A program made the translations under genes and the position numbers. Shown here piece after piece: positions 25,156 through 33,996 of a stretch of 64,000 nt of DNA. A model generated the notes under the pieces. It did not search any database. It had not been told where the DNA came from and was given only the letters and a program-made list of their open reading frames with translations. How positions within the stretch are numbered: position 1 is the stretch's first letter; each line of letters opens with the position of its first letter. This stretch comes from Streptomyces asoensis (GTDB lineage Bacteria; Actinomycetota; Actinomycetes; Streptomycetales; Streptomycetaceae): positions 5,270,001 to 5,334,000 of the forward strand of contig NZ_CP049838.1 in the NCBI RefSeq assembly GCF_013085465.1. The letters are read 5' to 3'.

Positions 25156-26010
25156 ATGGACAGGCGGATCAGAGGGGCGGCGCTGGCCTGCGTCCTTCTC
25201 GCGACGAGCGTCGCGACGGGCTGCGCGGCCGAGCCCCCGACGGAGCCCCGCCGTCCCGCCGCACCGTCCCGCTCCGTACCGGCCACCCCGTCGCCCCGCG
25301 GCGAGGCGGGTGCGCGGGCGGGTGTCGAGGCCGCGTACGCCAAGTGGGACATCGAGCCGCTGGCCGCACCGCCCGCTCCGCCCGACGCCAAGCCGGTCGG
25401 GCTGCCGGCCGCCGGCGGTCAGGTGCCGGTGATCAGCGAGATACCCACCCAGGAGAAGATCGTCTTTCTCACCTTCGACGACGGGGCGGAGAAGGACCCG
25501 GAGTTCGTGACGATGATGCGGGAGCTGAAGATCCCCTTCACGATGTTCCTGACGGACTCCGCCATCAGCGCCGACTACGGCTACTTCGGCAAGCTCCAGG
25601 CCCTCGGCGACGGCGTCCAGAACCACACGCTGACCCATCCGAACCTCCGCACCCTGGGCGCGGCCGCGCAGAAACAGGAGATCTGCGGCCAGCAGACCAA
25701 GCTGAAGGATCGATACGGCATCATGCCGCGGCTGTTCCGTCCGCCCTACGGCAACTGGAACGAGGACACCCGGGCCGCCGCCGCGTCCTGCGGTGTCGAG
25801 GCGATCGTCCTGTGGCGCGAGTCCATGCAGATCACCAACATGCAGTACCAGCGCGGCGACAAGAAGCTCCACCCGGGCGACATCGTTCTCGCCCACTTCC
25901 GCGGGCCGTCCGAGCTCAAGGGCACCACCATGACCGAGATGACGGCGAACCTGCTGCGGCACATCCAGGAACAGGGTTTCACGGTCGCCCGCCTCGAGGA
26001 CTACCTCTAG
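25156..26010 (+). CDS. Polysaccharide deacetylase lipoprotein (CE4)
   Basis: The 284-residue protein has a lipoprotein signal (Cys23 in VATGC), a Pro/Arg-rich linker and a NodB domain: FLTFDDGAEKD (motif 1), NHTLTHPNL (motif 2), RPPYGNWN (motif 3) and a late hydrophobic motif (IVLAHF). It is probably an anchored wall-glycan or peptidoglycan deacetylase rather than a xylan enzyme, as it lacks a CBM and has a separate promoter. The GTG at 25147 is an alternative start. The gene overlaps the convergent small membrane protein by 32 bases. Confidence 0.85.
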   Translation: MDRRIRGAALACVLLATSVATGCAAEPPTEPRRPAAPSRSVPATPSPRGEAGARAGVEAAYAKWDIEPLAAPPAPPDAKPVGLPAAGGQVPVISEIPTQEKIVFLTFDDGAEKDPEFVTMMRELKIPFTMFLTDSAISADYGYFGKLQALGDGVQNHTLTHPNLRTLGAAAQKQEICGQQTKLKDRYGIMPRLFRPPYGNWNEDTRAAAASCGVEAIVLWRESMQITNMQYQRGDKKLHPGDIVLAHFRGPSELKGTTMTEMTANLLRHIQEQGFTVARLEDYL

Positions 26011-26311
26011 GGCCGGTCCGGCCCTCCACGGCGCGCCCGCGGCCGTCCCCGCCGACGAAGAAGCTCAACGCGGCCGTGAGGGTGCCGATGACGGCGAGTC
26101 GCACGACCCACGGGGCGACGCCGCTGTCCCCGACGGTGGAGCTGAGGTGGCGCGTGCCGAGCAGGGCGTGGCTCAGGGGCAGGGAGCCCGCGCCGGTCAG
26201 CAGGTAGACCCACAGCGGGGGTTCGTTGGAGGCGGTGAGGACCGAGGCCGCGACGATCACGACCACGCTGAGCACGACGGTGAGCGAGGTGATGTCCATG
26301 GCCTTCAGCAT
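25979..26311 (-). CDS. Small membrane protein of unknown function
   Basis: The 110-residue protein has three membrane helices: ITSLTVVLSVVVIVAASVLT, PPLWVYLLTGAGSLPLSHAL and WVVRLAVIGTLTAALSFFVG, followed by an Arg/Gly-rich tail. I do not recognise a family. Its 3' end is antisense to the last 32 bases of the deacetylase gene. The start could also be the Met at 26299. Confidence 0.55.
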   Translation of the reverse strand: MLKAMDITSLTVVLSVVVIVAASVLTASNEPPLWVYLLTGAGSLPLSHALLGTRHLSSTVGDSGVAPWVVRLAVIGTLTAALSFFVGGDGRGRAVEGRTGPRGSPRGGRP

Positions 26312-26354
26312 TCCGTCGGCCGGACGGCGAATCGTCGGCGCAACGGAGGAACGC

Positions 26355-26378
26355 GGTCTCTACCGCAGGGTAGAGACC
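26355..26378. promoter_or_regulatory. Perfect inverted repeat before the kinase remnant
   Basis: GGTCTCTACC and GGTAGAGACC are separated by GCAG. A similar dyad with the same CTCT/AGGG/GAGA blocks lies before the intact kinase at 43763-43786, so this is probably the promoter element of the lost kinase gene and a response-regulator site. Confidence 0.6.
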
Positions 26379-26449
26379 GACCTGGCACCCTGACCGGCCC
26401 GGGGGGCGACGGACGGACAGCCGGCCCCGGGCAGCGGGGACGTCCGGAC

Positions 26450-26628
26450 GAGGTGGCCACCGAGGCCCGCGCGGCGCTCGCCGCCGTGCGCCTCGCGGGT
26501 CCGGGCAGCCGCCCGGGGAAGGTTCTGTCGTGTTCGAACAGGCCGGTACGGTAAGGGCGTTGCTGCCGCTTCCGGCCGGACCAGGTCCGGCCCCGACCCA
26601 GGAGGTGTCCCCGTGGCCACACGTGTGA
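26450..26628 (+). pseudogene. C-terminal remnants of a double-headed histidine kinase
   Basis: Two scraps match the C-terminal half of the intact kinase at 43845-46214. At 26450-26491 the frame reads EVATEARAALAAVR (intact: EVAAKARSALAAMR). At 26530-26628, in another frame, it reads VFEQAGTVRALLPL and then PAPTQEVSPWPHV with a stop (intact: ALEQAGVVRVLLST, PAPAQEEASPSSHA, stop). The stop overlaps the start of the following response regulator exactly as in the intact locus. Nearly all of the kinase has been deleted, leaving the promoter dyad and the C-terminal end. Confidence 0.75.
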
Positions 26629-27284
26629 TGGTCGTCGACGACCAGGCAGTGGTCCGCGCCGGGTTCGCCGCCATCGTCGACGCCGAACCCGACCTGACCG
26701 TGGTCGGCGAGGCCGGGGACGGCGCGAGCGCCGTGGAGCTCGCCGGCCGCGAGGCACCCGACCTGGTCCTGATGGACATCCGGATGCCCGGCATGGACGG
26801 CCTGACCGCCACCCGACTCATCACCGCGCCGGAGTCGGGACCCCGCGTCCTGGTGCTCACCACCTTCGACCTCGACGCCCATGTGTACGAGGCGCTGCGC
26901 GCCGGCGCCTCGGGCTTCCTGCTCAAGGACGCCCAGCCCGAGGAACTCCTGACCGCGCTCCGGGTCGTCGCGTCCGGCGACGGGATCCTCGCCCCGGCCG
27001 TCACCCGCCGCCTGATCGACGCCTTCGCCCAGGGCGCGCCCCCGCCGCCCGCCGTCACCGGCGCCCTCGGCGGGCTCACCCCACGCGAACGGGAAGTGCT
27101 GCTGCACATCGCCTCGGGCCTGGCCAACGCGGAGATCGCGGCCGCCCTGGGCGTCACCACCGGAACGGTCAAGACCCATGTCAACGCCCTGCTCGGCAAG
27201 CTGGGGCTACGGGACCGGGTGCAGGCGACCATCCTGGCCTACGAGAGCGGGCTGATCCGCCCCCGCGGCGCGCCGGCCGGCTGA
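26613..27284 (+). CDS. NarL-family response regulator whose own kinase is deleted
   Basis: The 223-residue protein has an intact receiver (VVDDQ acidic pair, phospho-Asp in LVLMDIRMPGMDG, Thr in VLVLTTFDLDAHVY, Lys in GFLLKDAQP) and an intact LuxR DNA-binding domain (LTPREREVLLHIASGLANAE, GTVKTHVNALLGKLGLRDR). All catalytic residues are present. The GTG start follows AGGAGG. Upstream only fragments of a kinase remain, so phosphorylation must come from another kinase. The best candidate in the window is the orphan kinase at 43.8-46.2 kb, whose own regulator is lost. The 3' end overlaps the convergent regulator gene by 46 bases. Confidence 0.93.
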   Translation: MATRVMVVDDQAVVRAGFAAIVDAEPDLTVVGEAGDGASAVELAGREAPDLVLMDIRMPGMDGLTATRLITAPESGPRVLVLTTFDLDAHVYEALRAGASGFLLKDAQPEELLTALRVVASGDGILAPAVTRRLIDAFAQGAPPPPAVTGALGGLTPREREVLLHIASGLANAEIAAALGVTTGTVKTHVNALLGKLGLRDRVQATILAYESGLIRPRGAPAG

Positions 27285-27940
27285 CCTCCCGCGCCGACCG
27301 CCTCCAGATACCGCAGGACGGCCGCGACCCGCCGGTCCACCTGGTCCGTCGGCGACAGGTCGAGCTTGGCGAAGATGCTACGGATGTGCTTGTGGACGGC
27401 GCCGTCGGTGACGACGAGCCGTTCGGCGACGGCCGAGTTGCCCAGCCCCTCGGCCATCAGTGCGAGTACGTCCCGCTCACGGGGGCTGAGCCGCTCCAGC
27501 CGGGTGTCCTGGCGCGAGCGGGTGAACAGCTGGGCGACGACCTCGGGGTCGATGGCGGTGCCGCCCGCCGCGACCCGGCGCAGCGCGTCCAGGAACTCCT
27601 CCACCCGGCCGACCCGCTCCTTGAGCAGATAGCCGAGCCCCTGCACACCGCCGCTGAGCAGCTCGGTGGCGAAGCTCTGCTCGACGTACGCGGACAGCAC
27701 GAGCACGGCCAGACCGGGCCGCCTGCGCCTGGCCTCGACCGCCGCGACGATCCCCTCGTCGGTGTGGGTCGGCGGCATCCGGACGTCGAGGATGGCGACG
27801 TCCGGCTCGTGCGCGTCGATGGCGTCCAGCGCCTCGTCGGCGGTGCCGGCGGTGGCCACCACGTCGAGGGACTCGGCACGCAGCAGCAGGGCGAGCCCCT
27901 CGCGCAGCAACGGGTCGTCCTCGGCGATCACGATCCGCAT
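27239..27940 (-). CDS. NarL-family response regulator of the exporter-linked two-component system
   Basis: The 233-residue protein has a receiver with AEDD acidic pair, phospho-Asp in VAILDVRMPPTHTDEG, Ser/Ala in VLVLSAYVEQ and Lys in GYLLKERVGR. The LuxR domain is LSPRERDVLALMAEGLGNSA, GAVHKHIRSIFAKLDL. The TDEG insertion after the phospho-Asp is typical of the DesR/LiaR-like group paired with exporters. The start at 27940 follows the kinase stop at 27942 closely; a GTG at 27952 would overlap it. Its likely targets are itself and the divergent MacB-type exporter. Confidence 0.92.
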   Translation of the reverse strand: MRIVIAEDDPLLREGLALLLRAESLDVVATAGTADEALDAIDAHEPDVAILDVRMPPTHTDEGIVAAVEARRRRPGLAVLVLSAYVEQSFATELLSGGVQGLGYLLKERVGRVEEFLDALRRVAAGGTAIDPEVVAQLFTRSRQDTRLERLSPRERDVLALMAEGLGNSAVAERLVVTDGAVHKHIRSIFAKLDLSPTDQVDRRVAAVLRYLEAVGAGGQPAGAPRGRISPLS

Positions 27941-27941
27941 C

Positions 27942-29267
27942 TCATGCTCCACAGGGCAGGTCCACTTTCAGGACGGTCGGGCCGCCGGGCGGGCTGGCCA
28001 GGGAGAGACTTCCGTCGTGCGCCGCGACCCGGCGGCGGATGCCGGTGAGTCCGGTCCCGCCGTCCGCTTCGGCGCCGCCCCGGCCGTCGTCCTCGACGCG
28101 GAGCAGGAGGCGGCCGCCCCGGCCGTGGGCCGTGACGGTGGCGTGTCCGGCGCCGCTGTGCTTGGCGATGTTGGTCAGGGCCTCGGCGAGGACGAAGTAG
28201 GCGGTGGCCTCGACGGAGGCGGCACAGCGTTCGGGCACGTCCACGTCGATCCGGCAGGGCACCGCGCAGTCCGCGGCGAGACCGGAGAGCGCGCCCGCGA
28301 GCCCCCGGTCGGCCAGCACCGGCGGCAGGATGCCGCGCGCGACCGTACGCAGCTCGGCCAGCGCCTGTTCGGCCGCGGACTGGGCGCGTTCCAGGAGCTC
28401 GTCGGCGCCGGCCGGGTCACGGGCCACCATGCGCCGGGCCGCCCCGACCAGCACGGTGACGGAGACCAGCCGGTTCTGGGCGCCGTCGTGCAAAGAGCGC
28501 TCGATACGGCGCAGTTCGGTGGCGTGGGCGTCGAGGGCGGCGGCGCGGGTGGCGGTGAGTTCGGCGACCCGGAGCGACAGATCCGTTTCCGGACCGGCCG
28601 CGAGGAGTTCGCGTCCCGGCCGGGCCTGGAGCCGGGCCATCCCGGGGGTCAGCCCCAGGATGATGGCGATCCAGCCCACGCCCAGCAGTGCCACGGCGAG
28701 GGCGGCCGGCCAGGAGTGCGCGCTGCCGACCGCCAGGGAGGTGGCGGTCGCGCCCTTGGGCAGGAACGCCCAGTACAGCGGGAAGGCGGCGTCGCGCACG
28801 GCGGCGAGCGGCAGGTAGACGCCGAGCAGCCCGAGCAGGAACCCCAGCGTGGCGTGCCGGACCAGCCAGCGCAGCTCGCGGCGGGTGGTGGCGTCGACGA
28901 GGGCGAGCCGCAGCCGCGTGGGCGGGGGCTGCGGGGCGACGACCTCGGGGCCCCAGCGGCCGAGCCGGTCGCGTTCCCGGCCCGCCACGGCATGCAGGGC
29001 GCGCAGCAGCGCGGGCACCATGAGCAGTCCCACCCCGACCACGCTCGTCACGGCGGTGACGGCCAGCCACAGCAGGACGAGCAGGGCGAGCAGAGCCGTG
29101 GTGAGCCCGGAGACGAGCCGGGTGATCGCGGCGCCCGCGGCACCGAGGGTCCGTACGACGATGTCCTTGAGACTCTCGTCCTTGAGGCCCTCCGACCGGT
29201 CACCGGCCGTCGAGTCGGCCGTCGAGTCGGCCGCCGAGTCGACGGCCGCGTCCCGCTGGATCGCCAT
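27942..29267 (-). CDS. Sensor histidine kinase of the exporter-linked system
   Basis: The 441-residue protein has an N-terminal cytoplasmic segment with VDSAADSTADSTA repeats, four membrane helices in two pairs (~45-80 and ~125-195) forming a small intramembrane sensor domain, a HisKA_3 box with the phospho-acceptor His in ERSLHDGAQNRLVS, and an ATPase domain (N box ALTNIAKHSG, G1 VEDDGRGGA). It lacks a large external domain, so it probably senses the membrane or the exporter itself. The ATG at 29267 follows GGAGGCGGA. Kinase and regulator form one operon, divergent from the exporter. Confidence 0.92.
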   Translation of the reverse strand: MAIQRDAAVDSAADSTADSTAGDRSEGLKDESLKDIVVRTLGAAGAAITRLVSGLTTALLALLVLLWLAVTAVTSVVGVGLLMVPALLRALHAVAGRERDRLGRWGPEVVAPQPPPTRLRLALVDATTRRELRWLVRHATLGFLLGLLGVYLPLAAVRDAAFPLYWAFLPKGATATSLAVGSAHSWPAALAVALLGVGWIAIILGLTPGMARLQARPGRELLAAGPETDLSLRVAELTATRAAALDAHATELRRIERSLHDGAQNRLVSVTVLVGAARRMVARDPAGADELLERAQSAAEQALAELRTVARGILPPVLADRGLAGALSGLAADCAVPCRIDVDVPERCAASVEATAYFVLAEALTNIAKHSGAGHATVTAHGRGGRLLLRVEDDGRGGAEADGGTGLTGIRRRVAAHDGSLSLASPPGGPTVLKVDLPCGA

Positions 29268-29378
29268 TCCGCCTCCCCTCCTGCTCGCGCTTCCCGCTTC
29301 CCGCTTCCCGAACGACCTTATGCCGCAAGCCGGTTCGCCGTCATGCGCGTCATGCGCGTGATGCGAGGGACGGGAGGA

Positions 29379-29394
29379 GTACAGCCTGCTGTAC
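29379..29394. promoter_or_regulatory. Palindrome between the kinase and exporter operons
   Basis: GTACAGC and GCTGTAC are separated by CT, midway between the divergent kinase (start 29267) and small membrane protein (start 29506). A NarL-type dimer site here could control both operons. Confidence 0.55.
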
Positions 29395-29505
29395 CTCGAA
29401 CCGGGCGGGCTGCGGGATCGGCCGCAAGGGGTGCCGATCCATAGCGTCGGTGACGACAGCACGAACGGCACGGACCGACAGGCACAGACCCCGGGAGATG
29501 GCCCC

Positions 29506-29715
29506 ATGACGAAGACGACGACCACCGATCCGGAGCGGCTGACCCGTGGGGAGATCGCCCGCACGCTGCTCTGGGCCGTGGTGGTGACCAGCGCGGTCAC
29601 CAACATGGCTGCCTCCTTCGGTGGTGCCGACACCTGGGTTCACCTGGTCTGCGGCGCCGTCACCGTCCTGTGCGCGGGCACCCTCGTCGTGCGCAACGTG
29701 CGGGGCCGTCGATGA
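29506..29715 (+). CDS. Small membrane protein at the head of the ABC exporter operon
   Basis: The 69-residue protein has a polar N-terminus (MTKTTTTDPERLTRGE) and two helices (ARTLLWAVVVTSAVTNMAAS, WVHLVCGAVTVLCAGTLVV). GGGAGATGG precedes the ATG and its stop overlaps the ATPase start (ATGA), so it is translated with the exporter. It has no recognised family; it could be an accessory subunit or a signal to the kinase. Confidence 0.75.
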   Translation: MTKTTTTDPERLTRGEIARTLLWAVVVTSAVTNMAASFGGADTWVHLVCGAVTVLCAGTLVVRNVRGRR

Positions 29716-30431
29716 ACGCCGCCATCGCCCTGACCGGCGTCAGCAAGGCGTACCCGGGCGGCGTACGGGCCCTCGACGACGTGTCGTTGACCGTGGAACG
29801 CGGCACCTTCCTCGCCGTGATGGGGCCGTCGGGTTCCGGCAAGAGCACGCTGATGCACTGTGCCGCCGGGCTGGACTCCCCGACGTCGGGCAGCGTCCGC
29901 ATCGACGGCCACGAGATCGCCGGGCTGAACGAGACCCGGCGCACCGAACTGCGCCGGGAACGCGTCGGCTTCGTGTTCCAGGCGTACAACCTGATCCCCT
30001 CGCTCAGCATCGAGGACAACATCACGCTGCCGCTGCGGCTGGCGGGACGCACCCCGGACCGCGACTGGCTGCGGACGCTGGTGGAACGGGTCGGACTGGC
30101 CGACCGGCTGGCCAACCGCCCCGCCGAACTCTCCGGCGGCCAGCAGCAACGCGCCGCCGTGGTACGGGCGTTGGTGGCCAGACCGGCCGTCGTGTTCGCC
30201 GACGAACCGACCGGCGCGCTCGATCTGCGCAGTGCCCACGAGGTCCTCGACCTGCTGCGCGACCTGGTCGCCGATCTGCGCCAGACGGTGGTGATGGTCA
30301 CCCACGATCCGGCCGCCGCGGCCCGCGCACACCACGTCCTGGTGATGGCCGACGGCCGGGTGGTCGAGGCCCTCGACGCGCCTACCGCCCCCGAACTGGC
30401 AAGCCGTCTGGTCGCGTTGGGAGAGGTCTGA
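29712..30431 (+). CDS. MacB/LolD-type ABC exporter ATPase
   Basis: The 239-residue ATPase has Walker A GPSGSGKST, Q loop VFQAYNLIPSLS, signature LSGGQQQR, Walker B VVFADEPTGALD and switch His in VMVTHDP. The GALD sequence and size are typical of MacB/LolD/SalX-type partners of FtsX-like permeases. It drives efflux or lipid-protein extraction together with the permease three bases downstream. Control by the divergent two-component system is likely. Confidence 0.93.
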   Translation: MNAAIALTGVSKAYPGGVRALDDVSLTVERGTFLAVMGPSGSGKSTLMHCAAGLDSPTSGSVRIDGHEIAGLNETRRTELRRERVGFVFQAYNLIPSLSIEDNITLPLRLAGRTPDRDWLRTLVERVGLADRLANRPAELSGGQQQRAAVVRALVARPAVVFADEPTGALDLRSAHEVLDLLRDLVADLRQTVVMVTHDPAAAARAHHVLVMADGRVVEALDAPTAPELASRLVALGEV

Positions 30432-30434
30432 GTC

Positions 30435-32969
30435 ATGTTCCGTCTCGCGATACACATGGTCGGACACCGGATCGCCGCGCTGATCGCGGTGGCCTGCGCG
30501 GTCCTCGGCGGCGCGGCACTGATCACCGCCACCGGCGTACTGGCCGAGTCCGGCCTCCGCTCCCATCTGCCCGCCGGCCGGCTCGCCGGCGCGGACGTCG
30601 TGGTCGCGGCCGACCAGGAGTTCCATCCGGCCGGTGAGCCTCCGCTCGCGCTCCCGGAGCGGCGCAGGGTCCCGTCCCGCCTGGTCGGCGAGCTGGCCGG
30701 GCTGCCCGGTGTCACCGCGGCGGTCGGCGACATCAGCTTCCCGGCGGCTCTCCTCGACGCCCGCGGCCGGGTCGTACCGGCCGGAGACCCCCAGGTGGCG
30801 GGGCACGGCTGGTCCTCGACGAAGCTGGTGAAGCCGTCGGCCGGCGCGCAGCTCGACGGCGGCGCGCCGACCGGTTCCGGCGAGGTCGCCGTGGACAGCG
30901 CCACCGCTGCCGCGGCGGGGATCGAGGCGGGCGACAGTGTGCGGGTCGTCGTCGACGGCCGGCCCGCCGCCGGCTACCGCGTCTCGGCGGTCGTCGACGC
31001 GCCCGGTGCGGGGATCTTCTTCGCCGACCCGACCGCCGCACACCTGGCCGGTCGCGCGGACCGCGTCGACCTGGTGGGCCTGCGCACCGAGCCCGGCGCC
31101 GGGCAGCGCGTCGCCGCCGAGGTCCGGACGAGGCTGAAGGGCACCGGTCTGCTGACCGTCACCGGAGCCGACCGGGGCGACACGGCCGCACCCGGCGCCG
31201 GTGCGTCCCGCTCGCTGCTGGTCCTCCTCGCCGGTTCGCTCTCCGGGATCGTCCTGCTGATCACCGGGTTCGTGATGGCGAGCGCGCTGGCCGTGTCGAT
31301 CGCCGGACAGCGCCGCGACCTGGCGCTGATGCGGGCCGTCGGCGCGACCCCGAGGCAGATCCGCCGCCTGGCCGCCGCCCAGTCCACCGTCGTCGCGGCC
31401 GTGGCCCTGGGGCCCGGCGTGGGGCTCGGCTATCTGCTGGCCGGGCAGTTCCGGCGACTGCTCGCGGACCGCGGCGTCGTACCGTCCGAACTCCCCCTGA
31501 CGTACAGCCCGTTGCCCGCCCTCGCGGCGATCCTCCTGCTGGTCCTGGCCGTCCAGGTGTCGGCCCGCTGCTCGGCCTGGCGCACCTCGCGGATGCCGGC
31601 CACCGAAGCGGTCGCGGAATCGCGCAGCGAGCCGCGCGAGCCGTCGCGGACCCGGACGCGCGTCGGCGTGCTCGTCATCGTCGCCGCGACCGCTCTGTCG
31701 GCGCTGCCGCTCTTCTCCCGCACCGTCATCGGCGCGACGGCCACGTCCATCGCGGGCATCCTCGGGGCGATCGGCCTGGCGCTGGCCGGCCCGGCGCTCG
31801 TCCGGGGCGTCGGCGGCGCCGCGGCCCGTGCGACAGGGTCGGGCGCCTCCGCCCCCACCTGGCTGGCGATGGCCAACCTCCGCTCCTACGCCCTGCGCAA
31901 CGCGGGGATCGTCAGCACCCTGGCCATGGCGGTCGTCTTCGTGCTGACGTACACCCTCACCCAGACCACCGTGCTGGCCGCCACCGCCGACGACACCCGC
32001 ACCGGCACCCTCGCCCAGCAGCGCCTGACCGCCCCCGGCCTGGGCGGACTGCCCACCGACACACTCGCCGCCGTACGGAACACGCCCGGTGTACGGGCCG
32101 CGGCCCCGGTCGGCACGACCACCGTGGTGTGGCAGTACCGGCAGTTCGGCGACACGGTGAGCGAGTCGGGTCCCGCGACGATCCTCACCCCGGACGCCTC
32201 CGAGGTCCTCGACCTCGACGTACGCGACGGCAGCCTTGACCGCCTACGCGGTGCCACCGTCGCCGTCAGCGGCGACGCCGCCCGCACCCGCTCCGCGACG
32301 GTGGGCCGCCGGGTGAGCCTGGTCCTCGGCGACGGCGCGCGGGTCGTCGCCGAGGTCGTCGCCGTGTACGACCGTGGCCTCGGCTTCGGCGAGGTGGTGC
32401 TCTCCCACGACCTGGCCGCCGGACACACCACGACGACGCTGGACCAGTCCCTCCTGATCCGTACGGACGGCACGGCGACGGCCCGGCAGAGCCTCACGGC
32501 GCTCGCGGCGTCCCGCCCCGGCCTGGCACTCCAGCCCGCGAGCCTGCCCTCCGCCGGCGGCTTGAAGGACGCCCCGCCCGAGGTGTGGATCAACCTGGCC
32601 ACCATCGTGGTCCTGCTCGTCTACCTGCTGCTCAGCATCGCCAACAAGCTCGTCGCGGCCACCGCCCAGCGCCGGGTCGAGCTGGGCGCGCTCCGGCTGA
32701 ACGGCACCACACCCCGTCAGATCCGGTCGATGATGCGCCGCGAGGCCGCGGTGACCGCCGCCACCGCGCTCGTCACCGCACTGCTGCTCTCCGCGCTCCC
32801 CCTCGCCCTGCTGGGCCAGGGATTCCTCGGCCGCCCCTGGCCCGCGGGCCCCGTCTGGCTCCTGCCCGGCCTCGCGCTCACGGTCACCGTCACGGCCTTC
32901 CTCACCATCGAACTCCCCACCCGCCAGGCACTGCGCACCGCACCGGCCGAGGCCATCCGCGCCCACTGA
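30435..32969 (+). CDS. FtsX-like ABC exporter permease
   Basis: The 844-residue permease has the duplicated FtsX/MacB layout: an N-terminal helix (IAALIAVACAVLGGAALITA), a large external domain (~50-260), three helices (~260-370), two central helices (~415-455), a second external domain (~485-700) and three final helices (~705-835). The cytoplasmic coupling sequence before each bundle is clear (RRDLALMRAVGATPRQIRRL, RRVELGALRLNGTTPRQIR). Exporters of this type, linked to a LiaRS-like system, commonly give resistance to membrane-active peptides. The substrate is not known. Confidence 0.9.
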   Translation: MFRLAIHMVGHRIAALIAVACAVLGGAALITATGVLAESGLRSHLPAGRLAGADVVVAADQEFHPAGEPPLALPERRRVPSRLVGELAGLPGVTAAVGDISFPAALLDARGRVVPAGDPQVAGHGWSSTKLVKPSAGAQLDGGAPTGSGEVAVDSATAAAAGIEAGDSVRVVVDGRPAAGYRVSAVVDAPGAGIFFADPTAAHLAGRADRVDLVGLRTEPGAGQRVAAEVRTRLKGTGLLTVTGADRGDTAAPGAGASRSLLVLLAGSLSGIVLLITGFVMASALAVSIAGQRRDLALMRAVGATPRQIRRLAAAQSTVVAAVALGPGVGLGYLLAGQFRRLLADRGVVPSELPLTYSPLPALAAILLLVLAVQVSARCSAWRTSRMPATEAVAESRSEPREPSRTRTRVGVLVIVAATALSALPLFSRTVIGATATSIAGILGAIGLALAGPALVRGVGGAAARATGSGASAPTWLAMANLRSYALRNAGIVSTLAMAVVFVLTYTLTQTTVLAATADDTRTGTLAQQRLTAPGLGGLPTDTLAAVRNTPGVRAAAPVGTTTVVWQYRQFGDTVSESGPATILTPDASEVLDLDVRDGSLDRLRGATVAVSGDAARTRSATVGRRVSLVLGDGARVVAEVVAVYDRGLGFGEVVLSHDLAAGHTTTTLDQSLLIRTDGTATARQSLTALAASRPGLALQPASLPSAGGLKDAPPEVWINLATIVVLLVYLLLSIANKLVAATAQRRVELGALRLNGTTPRQIRSMMRREAAVTAATALVTALLLSALPLALLGQGFLGRPWPAGPVWLLPGLALTVTVTAFLTIELPTRQALRTAPAEAIRAH

Positions 32970-33334
32970 GCGACGGGCGTCCGCCGACGCGAGGGTGACG
33001 GCGGAGGGGGCGGCCGTTACTCACTTTCGGGTGACGGGCCGTCTCCCGGTGGGGTGGCGTGACGTGGCGTCCGGGCGGCACCGGCCAACTCCCGCAAGGG
33101 GTCGTCGGCTGTCGGGACGTCAACTTCGGAGCATGGTCACTTAAATGGACGTTGCAGGCGAGAGTCACAGAGATATGGACAACAGGTAACACACGCCACG
33201 TTTCCTACTCATCTTCCGCACTCCGTGGACAGAGTGTGTCTGCGGCCAGCCGACCGCACCCGCACATCGCACCAACCCCCACGGCGTCCACGAAGGCCGC
33301 TGTGGGAGGTGCCCGCACATCCCAGGGGAACTCT
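32970..33334. other. Intergenic region upstream of the lamin-tail gene
   Basis: There is no credible gene in these 365 bases. A relatively AT-rich patch at 33135-33210 is the likely promoter of the secreted lamin-tail protein. I see no strong terminator after the permease gene. Confidence 0.5.
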
Positions 33335-33868
33335 TTGTCCACTTCCGCTTCTGTCACCGCTCGTCGTCTGACCGCCGCCGCCCTCACGGCCGGCGCCCTG
33401 GTCGGCGCGATGGCACTGCCGGCGTCCGCGTCCGACCACGCTCGTCCCAACCGCCCGGAGGTGCGGATCAGCGCCGTCCAGTACGACGCCCCGGGACGTG
33501 ACGACCGCTCCCGGAGCTCGCTGAACAGGGAGTGGGTGGAACTCACCAACACCACGCGCCACACGATCAACCTCGACGGCTGGACCCTCAAGAACGAGGA
33601 CGGCCGCACCTACACCTTCCACCACTACCGCCTGGAGGGCCGCTCCACGGTCCGCGTCCACACCGGCGAGGGCCGCGACAGCCGTCGGGACCTCTTCCAG
33701 GACCGTAACAGGGAGGTGTGGGACAACCGCTCCGACACCGTCACCCTGCGCAACGACCACGGCCGCTTCGTCGACGACGAGTCCTGGGGCCGCAACCGTC
33801 ACCACGGCGGCGGGCACCACGGCGGCGGGCACCACGGCGGCGGCCACCACGGCGACAACCGCCACTGA
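33335..33868 (+). CDS. Secreted lamin-tail-domain protein with His/Gly repeat tail
   Basis: The 177-residue protein has a signal peptide (SVTARRLTAAALTAGALVGA, cleaved near ASASD) and a lamin-tail (LTD) Ig-like domain (REWVELTNTTRHTINLDGWT, then LKNEDGRTYTFHH), ending in four tandem HHGGG units. LTD domains in secreted bacterial proteins are often fused to nucleases or act in binding; here it stands alone. The His-rich tail could bind zinc or nickel. The likely start is the TTG at 33335: AGGGGA lies six bases upstream and the product would begin MSTSAS. Longer frames upstream have no ribosome site. Confidence 0.8.
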   Translation: MSTSASVTARRLTAAALTAGALVGAMALPASASDHARPNRPEVRISAVQYDAPGRDDRSRSSLNREWVELTNTTRHTINLDGWTLKNEDGRTYTFHHYRLEGRSTVRVHTGEGRDSRRDLFQDRNREVWDNRSDTVTLRNDHGRFVDDESWGRNRHHGGGHHGGGHHGGGHHGDNRH

Positions 33869-33925
33869 CCGACCCGGACCCGGTGAGCCGATGAACACCT
33901 GACTCGGCACACCGGCGCGCAACAG

Positions 33926-33961
33926 GCGGCGCGCCCGGCCTTCCAAGGCCGGGCGCGCCGC
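33926..33961. terminator. Bidirectional hairpin terminator
   Basis: A 17-bp perfect stem (GCGGCGCGCCCGGCCTT and its complement) with a CC loop lies between the convergent lamin-tail and CotH genes. Confidence 0.88.
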
Positions 33962-33996
33962 TCGCATGCGTGGCCGTCGAGGCCACGGGGCTGCCG

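Noticed and set aside
26147..26554. Plus-strand 135-codon frame before the response regulator
   Set aside because: Only its last part (26450-26491) matches the kinase; the rest is antisense to the small membrane protein gene.
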